Source of the DNA: Larix kaempferi
Taxonomy: Eukaryota > Streptophyta > Pinopsida > Pinales > Pinaceae
DNA: 64,000 nucleotides
Reading direction: 5' to 3'
NCBI GenBank assembly: GCA_027924585.1
Contig: BSBM01000151.1
Span: 7,039,501-7,103,500, forward strand
Positions 10,509 to 22,552 of the stretch are shown here, in pieces (positions within the stretch are counted from its first letter, which is position 1; every line of letters starts with the position of its first letter). The notes under the pieces were generated by a model, which saw nothing but the letters and a program-made list of their open reading frames with translations, did not search any database and had not been told where the DNA came from. The translations under genes and the position numbers were made by a program.

Positions 10509-10804
10509 TTTTTAAACCATTGTACGACCACCTTGGTAGAGATGAACGCCCCTAGCTCCTTGATAGTATCAAAATGTGCATTGAGCATTCCTAAAAGGTA
10601 TGTCATGGCGCTATAAGTCAGTTTAAAATAACCCTTAAAACAAATGGGAAAAAATTAACGCAACAAACATCGATTCGCAAAACGACACGTACGATTTATG
10701 ACCGTTGATTCGCATCGGTATTTATTGCAGTTGGGAGAGTTCATCTCCATATTCATATTCAGATTAAACCATTTGTGACCGTTGAACAGAAAAAGGAAAT
10801 AGAC
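10509..10804 (+). promoter_or_regulatory. Putative promoter and leader of the U-box-like ORF
   Basis: No gene is seen in these 296 bp. TATTTATT at 10719-10726 lies about 80 bp ahead of the ATG and could serve as a TATA box. GACACGTAC at 10684-10692 has an ACGT core. The stretch TTTATGACCGTTGA at about 10695 recurs as TTTGTGACCGTTGA at about 10772; it contains a CCGTTGA sequence that fits plant MYB-site consensus. Equivalents are 23906-24201, 37305-37600 and 51597-51892. These are sequence resemblances only; no start site is known. Confidence 0.3.
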
Positions 10805-12322
10805 ATGGAGAGCGACATGGAAATGGCACCCGAAAAATATATGGATATGATCAGTGAGGACTTTGCTTATGACCCGGTTCGATTACCACTTGACCAAGAT
10901 TCGACTGAGACTCTTTATGACAGAAAAACTTTGGAGAGCATCTGGGAAACTGCACGTGAGGCTCGAAACCCCTACACCAGACAATGGTTCGACGTAAAAT
11001 ATGCCATTCCCAAGACGGAATTGAGGAAAGAGATGGAAGAGTACATTAATCTTCGGAACATTCCCATAAATGCCAAGATCGATGTAATTGCAGACTATAC
11101 AAAAATTCTGGAGGAGGGCGAGATGAAGCAACTTCTAGAAACGTTGCGTCCAGACAACTACACATTGCCAAAATCATACTGGAATATGACATGGAAGACA
11201 ATTAATCTTATACGATTGTATTGTCAATCGAATGTGCAAAACATTGAGACATTCAGAAATTTAAATGGCTACACATATTTTACAGAGATCCTCGCAAAAG
11301 TGAACGAATATTTCATCATTCACAACTATAGCAACTATACAGATATTAGGAAATTAGACTCTGCTTCTATGAATATTTGTAAGGAAATCCTAAGGCTCCT
11401 TGACTTGATTGGCCTGATATCATCGGACATAGTTGGAGAAAACTCCATGGGATATGATACGATTAAAAGCTTGATCAACATTATTTGGTATTTTTATTTT
11501 TATAATCTCGGTTTTGTGAAAATCGGGACGATTGTTTTGAGACTTTATTCTATAATATTCGATGAGTTGGCTACCGATACTCTGAATGTTCTCGGATGGC
11601 AAGGTTACTTGAACGCTTTACAAGGTGAAGAAAGTCAGGGGCCGGTTAGCCTACTTAGTGTTGTCATTAATAAGTTTTCTTTCACCAATGAAAACGGTGA
11701 GAGGGATGTAAGGAGTATTCTTAGTGAAGATTTGAATCACGGAATTGCTATTCTGCGAAGATATTTTCTGTATAGTAATGGCTATAACCATGAGTACGCA
11801 GCAGCAGTAGGTGATCTATACGCAGCAGCAGTAGCTGATGCCCTAAGTCTCTGCATCTCAAGGGAGATTGAGATATCGGACGAGAGAGAATTTACGGAAG
11901 GACAAATGCGCGAAGCCCGAACTGAGAGACTCCATAACTCTCAGGCCTTAAAAAAGGGTTTAAGGATTATCTATGAAATAATTTCGGTAGGAGGAATGCT
12001 AGCTGATATTCTACAAGGTACCCAGATAGTGAAAAATATCGTAGATAATATGTTGAGGCTGCATTTAACATTTGTATGTGAGAAAGAAGGGTGTATCAAA
12101 TTTGCCTGCTGCGTTCACACCAGAAGAATTGTAATTCTTGTATTGGAGATCCTCCGAAACGTCTCCGAGAGAGGAGGAGTGCTATTTGGTATTGATCCTG
12201 TCCGCATATTCTCTGAAATAGTTGAGCGCACTACTTCCAAGAATCCCGCGTTCTGTGTTGAAGATTTAATGGATCATTTCTCTCCTGCATTTTGTGACTT
12301 CTACATGAATGGCTGGCTGTAA
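10805..12322 (+). CDS. U-box-like protein with helical C-terminal region, 505 aa (unit 1)
   Basis: Intact single-exon ORF. I start it at the ATG at 10805; the frame is open 30 bases further upstream but only from a GTG, which plants rarely use. Residues 19-84 resemble a UFD2-type U-box: DPVRLP at 23-28, YDRKTL at 38-43, NPYTR at 55-59, and IPKTELRKEM at 68-77. U-boxes bind E2 enzymes and make the protein a ubiquitin ligase, so this is a putative E3 or E4 ligase. The rest appears alpha-helical, with an aromatic-rich hydrophobic stretch at about 222-251, a duplicated octapeptide at 331-346, and a Cys cluster (425, 430, 435, 436, with His438). No ARM or kinase motif is certain. A DNA hairpin lies upstream and a decayed in-frame tail follows. 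Compared with the other copies it has Glu at 35 and Lys at 70 (Gln in units 2-4). I know no close homologue. The ORF is secure, the U-box assignment moderate, and expression unknown. Confidence 0.8.
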   Translation: MESDMEMAPEKYMDMISEDFAYDPVRLPLDQDSTETLYDRKTLESIWETAREARNPYTRQWFDVKYAIPKTELRKEMEEYINLRNIPINAKIDVIADYTKILEEGEMKQLLETLRPDNYTLPKSYWNMTWKTINLIRLYCQSNVQNIETFRNLNGYTYFTEILAKVNEYFIIHNYSNYTDIRKLDSASMNICKEILRLLDLIGLISSDIVGENSMGYDTIKSLINIIWYFYFYNLGFVKIGTIVLRLYSIIFDELATDTLNVLGWQGYLNALQGEESQGPVSLLSVVINKFSFTNENGERDVRSILSEDLNHGIAILRRYFLYSNGYNHEYAAAVGDLYAAAVADALSLCISREIEISDEREFTEGQMREARTERLHNSQALKKGLRIIYEIISVGGMLADILQGTQIVKNIVDNMLRLHLTFVCEKEGCIKFACCVHTRRIVILVLEILRNVSERGGVLFGIDPVRIFSEIVERTTSKNPAFCVEDLMDHFSPAFCDFYMNGWL

Positions 12323-12545
12323 ACCTTAATGGATCATTTCTCTCATGCATTTTTTTCAATAATAAGGGATTGTGAAAGTTCACTTAGACTTCTCTGCTTG
12401 AAACAAATGGACGATGTTACAAAAAAAAACCTTATTTCATTGGAGAAATCATGAAATTGTTTTTCTCTTGAAACAAATAGAGCACGTTCCCAAAGAAATC
12501 CTTGTTATTTTCGAGAAATTATTAAACTTCTCTACAAATTCTTGA
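12323..12545 (+). pseudogene. Decayed in-frame extension of the U-box-like ORF (unit 1)
   Basis: Directly after the stop the same frame continues TLMDHFSHAF, repeating LMDHFSPAF from just before the stop. It then reads SSLRLLCLKQMDDVTKK, and after a run of nine A the frame gives NLISLEK and hits TGA. A second module in another frame reads KQIEHVPKEILVIFEK. The two modules are also alike at DNA level (CTTGAAACAAAT at both starts). This looks like the remains of a longer protein with repeated helical modules of about 23 residues, now cut off by the TAA. It could also be an untranslated duplication. Confidence 0.45.
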
Positions 12546-12644
12546 GATCAGTTATCATTTGTTTAAATTTCTTAAAGATATCATTTTCCTACTCCGATTT
12601 CAAATTTAAGAATCTATATAATAATCTAAGATTTTCTTAGCTCC

Positions 12645-13183
12645 AAGTAGTTAAACGCAATATAAGCTTCTTTTTGGTTTGTTTGTCACCTTTCTGAAAA
12701 GTGGCCGAAACTAACTCGCCAAAACTACTACTTGAAACGTAGTTTTCCTCACTTCTCAAAGTTCGGTTCAATGAGGAAATATTTGGAATGCATTCACGCC
12801 CAGTGAACGGTTCCTGTATGACTATGAATTCATAAAATTGATTATGAATGGATTCAAAATAATTTACCATTATTAACATATCATTAAAACTAATTAACAT
12901 ATTAATAATTTATCAATATTAACATATCATTAGAACTAACGAAGTGCTTAAATGCAATAGCTTCGAACTTTTTTGGTTTGTTTGTCACCTTTCTGAAAAG
13001 TGGCCTGAAAAAGATATCATTAGAACTAACTGCCAAAACTACTTCTACTTGAAACGTAGTTTTTCTCACTTCCCAAAGTTCTGTGGAATGAGGAAATATT
13101 TGGAATGCATTCGGGCCCAGTGAACGGTTCATGTATGATTATGAATTCATAAAATTAATTATGAATGGATTCAATATAATTTA
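12645..13183. repeat. Pair of about 235-bp direct repeats downstream of the ORF (unit 1)
   Basis: 12645-12876 and 12942-13183 are imperfect direct copies. Both contain TTGGTTTGTTTGTCACCTTT, CTGAAAAGTGGCC, GAGGAAATATTTGGAATGC and CCCAGTGAACGGTTC. The spacer and the second copy also repeat ATATCATTAGAACTAAC. Minus-strand open frames of 87 and 76 codons run through the copies but share no frame-conserved motif, so I do not call them genes. Their divergence is much larger than between units, so this duplication predates the array. Probably fragments of one dispersed repeat family. Confidence 0.88.
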
Positions 13184-13826
13184 GAATTACTTATATTCCA
13201 ATTATTTTGTTTTTAGTTAATATTTATTCAGTTTTGAATTAGTAATTTAATACGTCTTAAGAGTACATCTATTCACTATATTTTTTATTTTATGTTTCAT
13301 AGACAATTCAAACAACAAACCCATTTTTATTAAAAATATTTGCCTCATTTTTATTTACATATATGTCAATGTACACAAATCTTATGATAAAGAAGAAGAA
13401 TTCTTGTATTTCCTTTTATCATAATCACATACTTATATTCATTAAGATAAATAACTATATTTATTATTATATTCATTCAGATCAATGCCATGTGTAAATC
13501 CATAATAGAGTATAGAGTAATCGTGAAGATTATTGTGGTGTCCGAGGCAAAATTAATAAGAACTAAAATATGCTCAACAAGTTTGCATTTTGAAGTGAAT
13601 TCAAATAGATTCAAATCTAAGGGATTTTCATTTATTTGTTACTTGGATGGAGTGTGATTTGGAAATTAATTGAATGAAGAGAAATTTGGTTTTTTGTCTC
13701 ACTAAATTACAACATTTACTAAAAGTTTTTATTAAGTCCAAATTGTAATATATCTATCATATATCACACAAAAAAATAACACAACAAAAACTCACAGCAA
13801 GAGGGGGCGCTTATCCGAGTAGCGGG
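13184..13826. other. AT-rich spacer without genes between unit features
   Basis: This joins the direct-repeat pair of one unit to the small LINE fragment of the next. It is rich in A and T, with no open frame or motif that I can support. It contains the 22-bp segment (13639-13660) missing from unit 1. Equivalents are about 26581-27224, 39980-40622, 54271-54913 and, in part, 1-428. Confidence 0.6.
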
Positions 13827-14226
13827 TTGTTGAGAGAGGGATGCCCATTATCCTTGCTATTATTCTTACTCCTAATCGAGGGTTTGAGTCATCTCATTGT
13901 AAATGCTAAGACTCAGGGGAAGATTCAAGGTATTCAGATTGATTTTAAGATAAGGGACTAAGTTGGAAAATTGGAAGCGGTAAGCAGAACTATTTATTGG
14001 CATAGATCTGGTTATGGGAGTTTAACATTATTATAGGTTGTGTGATTCAATACTCAATCTTCTACACTCCTGTACTCTCATATTTCTTTCTCAGATCTGT
14101 CGACCACTTGTGAGTCACTCTTCGGTTTCTTATGTTTCAAATAGAGCTCGTATCACCATTTCAGATTGTGAGGATGCAGTGATTTGGGAAGGAGTTAAAT
14201 CTTTTGGAGTACTCAAAGGGAAGAAG
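13827..14226 (+). mobile_element. LINE ORF2 fragment, unit 2 copy
   Basis: Same fragment as at 429-828. It differs by single bases, for example GTAAATG for GGAAATG in the reverse transcriptase part (shared with units 3 and 4). Confidence 0.8.
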
Positions 14227-15259
14227 CACTACTACATGGTGGCGATGTTTAAGAGGTTTTTTAACACAAAACTACTATTGTGTCTTAAAATTTTATTTTA
14301 CATGTTTTGAGAATGTTTAAGACAATTTTTTTAAGACTTGGCATTTCCTCTCAAATATCTATTTTCTATGGCTTTTTTTTTTAGTTACTATTTTCTTACG
14401 TGGAAAGTGATTTTATGATTTTATGAGGGAGGGAAGCAAAAAATGGTTTTGCATGAAGCTTTGGAAAATTAAGCATCTTAGGTTGTTCTCTTCTTCGAGG
14501 TAAATCTCTATGCATTCTTTTTCACGTTTTGCATTTCCGGTGAATAGTAAAAATGTTCTGAGAAGCAATTTTAGATACATAAGATAGGGGTTTATGGGGT
14601 TTGGTACAGATATGGTTCATTCACTCTATTTGGGGCAATTTTGAAAACTAGAATTCTTCTCGAGCTTGATGTCCGTTAATTAAATGACGATTATTAAACT
14701 CTTCATCATGTCGATCATTAAACTATGTGCAGGATTCGCTCTGGCAGATATGAGGAGATCACGAATATCTTTATTTCTTTTTCTTTCTTTTTTATTTAAA
14801 TCTTGAAACTAGGAATTTTTCCAAGACATCCTACTCAATCGAACTCGAAGGATAGAGGTAGGGCTTATAGAAGGGATGTGTACTAATGTGCTTGGTTTGG
14901 TGCTAGAACGAGTTGTTCTCGTTGATGTATAAATGGCATCCGTGTATTCAATAAAGGTATTAGCGGGAAAGTCCCCAGACACAGAATAGAAGCCCGCAAC
15001 ACTCTTACCATTTTGAAATTTTAATAAACATACTCCCCATTTTGATAACTGTAACCTGCTGGTATGAAGGTTTTAGAGCCTACATTTCAGGACAAATGAA
15101 AGGCAAGGGAACCAACGAGGAATTTACAATAAATTTTATCTTGTCTAGGCATAAATTATGTTCCAGGTGCCAATCTTGATACTGAAGGGCTAGGTTCAGC
15201 CACTGCTCCTGGTCCCGAATAAACAACTAATGTAGAAAAACCAGTCGATATCTATTGAA

Positions 15260-15645
15260 AAGATGGTTATTATCTTCTTGGAGACGGCTTGGATGCATTT
15301 GCTTGGAGATTCCGACGGAACATTTGCAGAGATGACGAACGAGTTCAAATAAAAGCTAGTGAGTGGTGGCGATTTTATCTCATTTTAATAAGCATTGTTA
15401 CTCTTCCAAACGGTTATGTTGATGCATACAAGTTATAACTAACCCGTTTTGATATGATTATGAGCTGAGCAGGCTTAGGCCCTTCAGACATAATATGGAG
15501 TGAACAAGCCTTCCAAACGCCACGCTGACAAATGGAGGAGTGAACAATGGTGAAGGAAGCTGGAAAGTAATGGGAAACAACGTATTTTCCATACTGGAAC
15601 TGATATTACATTCAGTATTCGAAGGACTCACCATCGGCATTGCAG
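15260..15645 (+). pseudogene. ZIP transporter remnant, unit 2 copy
   Basis: Same two motif pieces and donor-like site as 1862-2247. The sequence just after the donor has G where units 1 and 3 have T (position 15669). Confidence 0.48.
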
Positions 15646-17987
15646 GTAGGTCATTTCTCCTTAAATTTGATTGTACTTTCCCACTTCGAAGTTTCTTTTT
15701 TCCTATTTTAGATTCAGGTTCAATGTTCGAAAAACGAGTGTTCATATTTTCTTGAGAAAAGTTGTCTTCCGAGATTAAAAATGTTAAACATTTTCTCTGG
15801 AAAAGCTGTGTTTTTGGATATTAGTTCAACTAGTTACTGTAACCTTTTCCATAATAATGTTATTCAGGTACTGTGATACCAGAAATATTTTTCCAACATT
15901 CCAAGAACATTTTTCGGTCCTTGGACAATTTCCTTTTCAAGTTACAATTCTATTAAAAATTAAAATTAAAGAGAGACAGAGTTTGCGGTTGAGGATGGTC
16001 AAAATGGAACTCCCTACCAGTCACTCCTCCCAAGTTTGGAGACTACTTTCCCGATTGAGTAGCTAATGATAAAACACTAAAACAAGTTTACATTGGGTAT
16101 TCCATGCTGCATTCAACTATTGTTGAAAAGTCGGACCGTGAGAACCAATTTCACCATATTTGTTGCTCCAATTAAGTAATGTTTGTAAGAATTCATTAGG
16201 TTTTGTGTCACTATATATGATGCTTCAGTATGCTCGTAAAAATTAATTGGGGTTGCTTCGCGTGTGCTAATGGATATCCATATATTGGATCCCTCTGTGT
16301 ATTAGTGGTAGGCCTGCTCTAAGAACAAAACTATCTTCCCATATTAGTTGGCTCCGACATATTTTGAAGACCTGCTATTCATGTGTAATTTGATATGCCT
16401 AATACACCCCATCATACCAAACCATTGGTTAAGGTCGTGTGCTATGATACCTTGTTAAAAAATGGATATGTTAGGAACAAACTTGGAACCTTCTCTGGCC
16501 ACTGGTCTCCAACATATTGTGGAACAGGACGTTGTGAACCACACTTCACTTCAATGTCAAGTTTTTACCAGTATTCTGGACTTTCAAATGATATGTCGTC
16601 GCATTTCAAAGATCTAAATTTTATAAATTAGGAAATCTAAGTTTATAGAAAATATGGTCAAATCTGATGGTTGATAAATTAGGTGACTATCATATCATAG
16701 CGCTTATTTTGTTTCTTGGAATCGAGTGATATAATCTGTTTTGTTAAATGTTGAAACGAATAATTGTTTTACAGAGCTAAGAAGACCAATACTTTTTACT
16801 TTGAATGATAAGACTGTTGCAGCTGACGATTAAGTAGCCACCAGATTACAAACAGGTGAAGGCATTGGAGAGAAAAGCAACTTGCCATCAGTTTGGATAT
16901 GCTTATTATAAGCACGAAATGAGAGTAATCTTAAGTTGTTGTTACTGAGCATAAATGATTTGATGGTTTGTAGTATACATATCGGTTTGATGCACTTTAA
17001 ATTTTAAAGTAAATTAAGTAGTTTGTCATATCAATTAAGTAGTTTTTCATTTTTTGAAGTTTGATAAACCAAAATTAATTTGAATGAATATTAATTATCA
17101 TCATTCTCATTATCATAATTTGAAACCATTTGATTATGGTTGAAAAATAAACAGCACTTTACATTTTATAATTTGAATTAATTTGTTTTGTTACTTATCA
17201 TTTGCTAACCAAAATCTACATATATGGATTGATCTTTACTATTACAGTTCTGGTCTCGTTTTATTTTTAGAGTAAGAAAAGAATATTCGCCCATCCCTTC
17301 TTGAGGGCTTGAGGGCTTGTTTCCTTAAATAAGAGAATTTTTATTTACTGCTCACCGAAGGTTTGTTTCCCTGAATAGATGGATTGAACAAGTTTGGATT
17401 TTTGTCTTTCCTAAACCATTGGAGTCTATGATTGAGGGGGAGCAGACTTGGACTCAAGCTACCCACTTGGGGTGGCCTAGTAGAAACCAGGTTAACAAAG
17501 TGGGAAGCACGTGGGTTCTTTTGTTTTTTCTGCTCCTCCTCACATTACACCACTGCATTTCCTCATTTTTTATTTCGATTTTTATTGGGTACTGTCTTTC
17601 TTAGAGTTTCAGACTCTCTCCAACACATGGAGGGGGGGGGGATTCTATTATGTCCTTGTGAATGGATCAACCATATTTTTTCGTGTGTTGATGGAGACCT
17701 GTCTATCTCTGGAAGCATGGAGACTCTGCACTTCTTCCTAGCGGGATAATTGGTTGTCTTCTGTTGGGCATCAACTCTTTCCTCGTTCGGGTAGTCTTGA
17801 TGGTTTGGATGGTGGGAGATTCGGACATGTGAGCTCACCCGGAAAGCTACCCTCTACACCTATCTCGAATAATAAGGCTGCGAGGGTTTGGAGAAACCCT
17901 AAATCACAGGGGAGCTACGGGCCTCTCAATTCTAACTCAAACAGCCTTTGAACAGTTATTCAGGGTCATCCAAGACACAGTTGGTTA

Positions 17988-19060
17988 TGTCAATCAAGTG
18001 GGGAGACAGGGTAGGAGGTTTGCAAACCAATAACCTCATCCATAGAGCTACATGCATACCTAGTTGTCTTCATACAGTCCAGGTAACCCCATCACCTCCA
18101 CTCTCATCCTAAGTAAGGTCCCCTTCTCTGTTGCATAGTCCCTCGGGCACCCCTTCCCTTAGTGTTGACCTGAGAAGGTATGGCTAGTCCCAACTGATAA
18201 CCAAGGATGGATGAGCCCTCATCGGAGCCACCACGAGATCCAAACCACATGGTCTCTCTCCCACTGTGATTTGCTCTTGGATCTCCCTCAGCATTGCGGC
18301 CAAATGGCTTGTACTGGGACTGGATTTTTGGGCTTCGAATCAGGGTTCTCCTATGAATTTTTGGGCATCTCACACTCTCAGATTTTCCCCAGGGTTCAGG
18401 TCAATGGATTCCATGACCATATTTCGCTTCTCATATGAATTTTCTCGGCGACCTTGGCACACTAAAACGTGGCTTCTCTCCAAGTCGTCATATATGGTTC
18501 TTCGTCCTGCTCGGCCTGGGTCCTCCATGAAAACTCCTGCCCCCTGGCCAAAAATCCCCTGGGGACTAGGGAGAAATCCCCCAAAGAGGTCGAGTGGATT
18601 ATGGGTCAAGAAAACCGAGCCCATACCCTTCCTTACGAATTTCAGGGCTTCCGATACTCCATCACTCTCATGGATTGACTTTGTCACCCACTCCCTTAGA
18701 ACAGAAAGAAATGTCAGCAAGGAAGGTCAAATGGTTTCTCAAGGTGACATATGCTAGCCTAGGGTTCAATCCCAAAACCCCTCACCTCTCCCAAGTGGAT
18801 ACACATAGACCCCTCATTTAGTTGCATCCATAACAAGCCCCTTGGTATTTTTATTGCATGAGATCTGTTTACATCATTTTTACAATTTCCAAGGCTCAAT
18901 AGCACATGGATAACACAATATCAACTACTTTCCGCTTAAAGGTTAGCATTCACAAGCAGGTCCTTGGCCTTGAGCTCCACGCTAGGAATCATACATCACA
19001 TGTATACAATATTTACATTAAAATCCAATACATCCGAAGGCTCAAAATGGGGGTATTACA
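17988..19060 (-). mobile_element. LTR-like fragment, unit 2 copy
   Basis: Same piece with the same LTR-like terminus at its right end. A one-base deletion (GATAACC for GCTAAACC) lies near 18200. Confidence 0.43.
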
Positions 19061-19420
19061 CCTGGATATTTCTATCTTTGCTTCCCCTATCGAAGACCAT
19101 CATGTATCATTAGGGAACTCTAGCTCTCCTTCTGTTGGACCTTTTGATAAATCCCCACTATCTACTTTTGTGGATTTTCCAGATGATAGCGCACACTCTA
19201 TCCCTATATCCTCGATCCAATGTCCTAATGTTACCACCCGGAGGAAAAATGAACCCAATTAATTGGATGGTTCCACTCATAGCAAATGGGTTAACCCTCA
19301 GATATCCTCTATCCAGTCAGCGGCTGCGGCTTTATCTTATGACTCTCCTAATGTATAGAAAATTGGGGCCCTTGGCGCAGAAAATCCCTCTGTACAACAA
19401 TATCCATGATTATTCTTTGA

Positions 19421-20300
19421 TTGAATACTCAAGGGATTGGAAATTCCCCTAAGCGAATTGCATTCAAAGGACTTTTAGATTTGGTGAAACCAGATATTAT
19501 ATTGTTGCAAGAGACCATGACCATTGCTTTTAATGCTTGTTATTTCTTCCTTAAAATCAAGCCCAGCTGGAAATGCTGTGGGTTAGATTCAAACAGACTA
19601 TTGGGAGGCCTCCTATCGGTTTGGAACCCTTCTCTGGTTGAAGTTTATCCCTTTAAATATGTTGTGGGCATTCTTTTGGAGGGTCGGGTCGTGGGAATTA
19701 ATCACTCCATCAATGTTTTGAACATTTATCGGCCTTATAACAATAGGTGTAATTTTTGGGATCACATTTCATAGTATGCGTTGCTTAACAATCAATCATT
19801 AATTTTTGCGGGTGATCTTAAGCTAACGTTATTGTTGGAGCATATTTCGGGTTACAACATTATTGTTCCACGCTAGGAATCATACATTCTTTTGGAGGTT
19901 CGGGTCGTGGGAATTAATCACTCCATCAATGTTTTGAACATTTATTGGCCTTATAACAATAGGTGTACTTTTTGGGATCACATTTCATAGTATGCGTTGC
20001 TTAACAATCAATCATTGATTTTTGCGGGTGATCTTAAGCTAACGTTATTGTCGGAGCAGATTTCGGGTTACAACATTACTGTTGACCCATTGGCACAATA
20101 TTTCATTTCTCTTTTCGAGAATTATAGTCCTTTTGATGTTTGATCTAACATTATCACCCCTACTTGGTCAAACGCTCGAGCATGTAGAGCAGGAGTGGCC
20201 AAGCAACTAAATCATTTTTTGATGGAAGACAGTGTTGGGAATGCACTTGGGCCTTGTCGTACTTGGACTATTCCGATAGGGGTCTCGGACAACAAAGCTA
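19421..20300 (+). pseudogene. LINE endonuclease relic, unit 2
   Basis: As in unit 1, but GGTCGGGTCGTGG replaces GGTCGGGACGTGG near 19689, changing Asp to Val. This Val form is shared by units 3 to 5. Confidence 0.78.
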
Positions 20301-22270
20301 TTGCTCTCCAATTGGAATATGGATTTCAAATGTTGTTCTCACTCTTACCCCTTTAAATTCAATCGCACTTGGATCAAAGGCCCTACATTCGGTGAGTTGG
20401 TCGCAAATTTTTGGGTATCCTATGTTGTTCACAAGTCTAGGTCCCCATTGCAAGTATTGATCAAGAAGATCCAACTTCTTAGAGTTGATGTGGTCAAATG
20501 GGAAAAGGAGGAAAATAAAGCTAATTCTGTAGATATGGTGGATATTGAAAGATAAATTCTGGAGATAGAAGGAGTGGTCAATGGGAACCTTTTCTCTTCG
20601 ATCAAGAAGGAGAGGCTTCTATCTTTGGAATCGAAGAAGGCTAAGATTCTTCACCAAATTGAAGCTACCTGGCGACTTAAAAGCATAGCACTTTGGGTCT
20701 CTCTTGGAGACACTAATACCAAGTTTCTTAAATGCTATGCCTCACACCATAGAGTCACGAAATTGATATGGGAATTGAGAAACATAGCAGATATTCTTGT
20801 GAACGATTGGAGAGATCTTAAGGAGGAAGCAATCCATCACTTTAAAGACACTTATCAACAAGAGTCAAATGCTATTTTTTCTAATCAATTGAAGGCGCTC
20901 TGATTATATCCTTAGTTATTCACCAATGTTGAAGGAAGGGATGCTGGGAAGGTGGTATCTCTAGACGAGATCAAAGAAATTCTGCAAAAAATTATCAACG
21001 ACAAGAGGCCCGGTCCCAAGGAGTGGACAATGAACTTCTTCCTACAGTTTTTTGATTTGGTTGGACCATATCTTCATAGGGCCATTGAAGATTCTAGATT
21101 GAAGGAAACCACCCCTACTAACTTGAATACTACCTACAAGACTCCAATACCTAAGAAGGACCTACCGAATACATTCCATGACTATCAGTTGATTTTGCTA
21201 CTCAATTTGATCTATAAATTCATTTCCAAAATCATATCCAACAGGACCAAACCTGTCTTGGAGATTTTTATCTCTGCGGAACAGTGTGGCTTCTTATCGA
21301 ATCATCAATTTCTGGAGTCAGACCTGGAGACAATGCGAGTTTCTCAGGAATTCCGTCACTTGGTAAAAGATAAGAACCTTCAAGCCCTTATCTTAAAAAT
21401 GGACCTCATCAAGGCTTACGGCTATGTGGATTGCTCCTTCTTAGGATTTGTGTTGATTCATGATTACTATTCCTACGAAAGTCACGAACTGGATCATGTC
21501 TTGCATATGTTCTACATCTTACGTTGTCCTCATCAATGGTTCTCCATCAAGAAATTTTCACACTACCCAGGGGTTGAGATAGGGATGCCCATCGTCCTTG
21601 TTATTATTCTTACTGGTAATCGAGGGTTTGAGTAATCTCATTGGAAATGGTAAGACTGAGGGGAAGATTCAAGGTATTGAGATTACTCGTAACCTCTCTA
21701 TTACCCACATTCTATTCGTAGATGATGATTTAAATTTTGGGATTGACTTGACATTTGAATGGAAATTTTTTAAATGTATTATTGACCTGCTCTGCAAGGC
21801 CACGAGGATGTCCATAAGTATACACAAGTCTATGTTTCTTGTTAACTGTGCTGATGCAGGACTTATTGCTTCTGTCCGAGATATTTTTCTTTTCATATGG
21901 AGTCTATTGATTCAGAATTTTAGTATCTCGTATATTTCCTGAAACCCAATTTTTATGAAAAGAAGGATTGGCACTGGTGGATTGATTGGCGCCGGCTGAC
22001 AGATGGATAATGCATTGGTCCTTCTGTTGGTTGTCCGTGGGTGGAAGACTAGTATTGGCCAAATCGGTTCTACAAAGCCTACCAGTATTTTGGTTCTCAC
22101 TTTTTGTGATACTCGTAGCGGTTGTGGAGGTTATTGGGAAGAATCTCTTTCAGTTTATTTGGGCAGGCCGAACTCAGGATTCCAAGATTCATGATCTATC
22201 TTCATGGGACAGTCTATCCCATCGACTAAATTTGTGGGGATGGGGTCTGAAAAATATTGGATCTCTTTAG
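20301..22270 (+). pseudogene. LINE reverse transcriptase relic, unit 2
   Basis: Same frame breaks. Private changes include a Leu-to-Arg codon in the 227-codon frame (GAATTCCGTCAC near 21350) and CGTAGCGG for CGTAGGGG near 22118. Confidence 0.86.
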
Positions 22271-22552
22271 TTTGGCCCCCCATGCCAAAAGTATTTGGAG
22301 GTGTATTTTTGGGGATGGATTATGGAGCATAACATAATTATAGGTTGCCTCATTCATTAGTTAATTTTCTACACTCCTGTAATCTCATGTTCCTTTCTCA
22401 GATCCACCGACCACTTGTGAGTCACTCTTCGGTTTCTTATTGGTGCAATGCTAGTGAGATGGGAGTGCCACTAGATTTATCGGATGAATGGTCTCATTAA
22501 ATTCTTATGTTGAATAGAGTGGTTATCACCTTTTTCAGATTCAGTAGATATA

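Larger units (their letters stand above)
1..13375. repeat. Tandem macrosatellite unit 1 (13.4 kb)
   Basis: First copy of a head-to-tail array. Position 1 matches 13376, 26774, 40172 and 54463, and the order of all internal features is conserved in each copy. The unit boundary is arbitrary because it follows the window edge. Unit 1 lacks 22 bp that are present at 13639-13660 in unit 2. That segment is flanked by a 5-bp ATTTG direct repeat, so unit 1 most simply suffered a small deletion. It carries the A-type variants shared with unit 3: T at 2271, G at 6645, A at 9107 and A at 10482. Confidence 0.97.

Noticed and set aside
10775-10804. Earlier GTG start adding ten residues to the U-box-like protein
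   Set aside because: GTG is rarely used in plant nuclear genes. The ATG at 10805 is in frame and is followed at once by the acidic leader and the U-box-like part.
12637-13132. Two minus-strand frames (87 and 76 codons) downstream of the ORF as small genes
   Set aside because: They are readings of the two direct-repeat copies in different frames, so the protein sequence is not conserved between copies.
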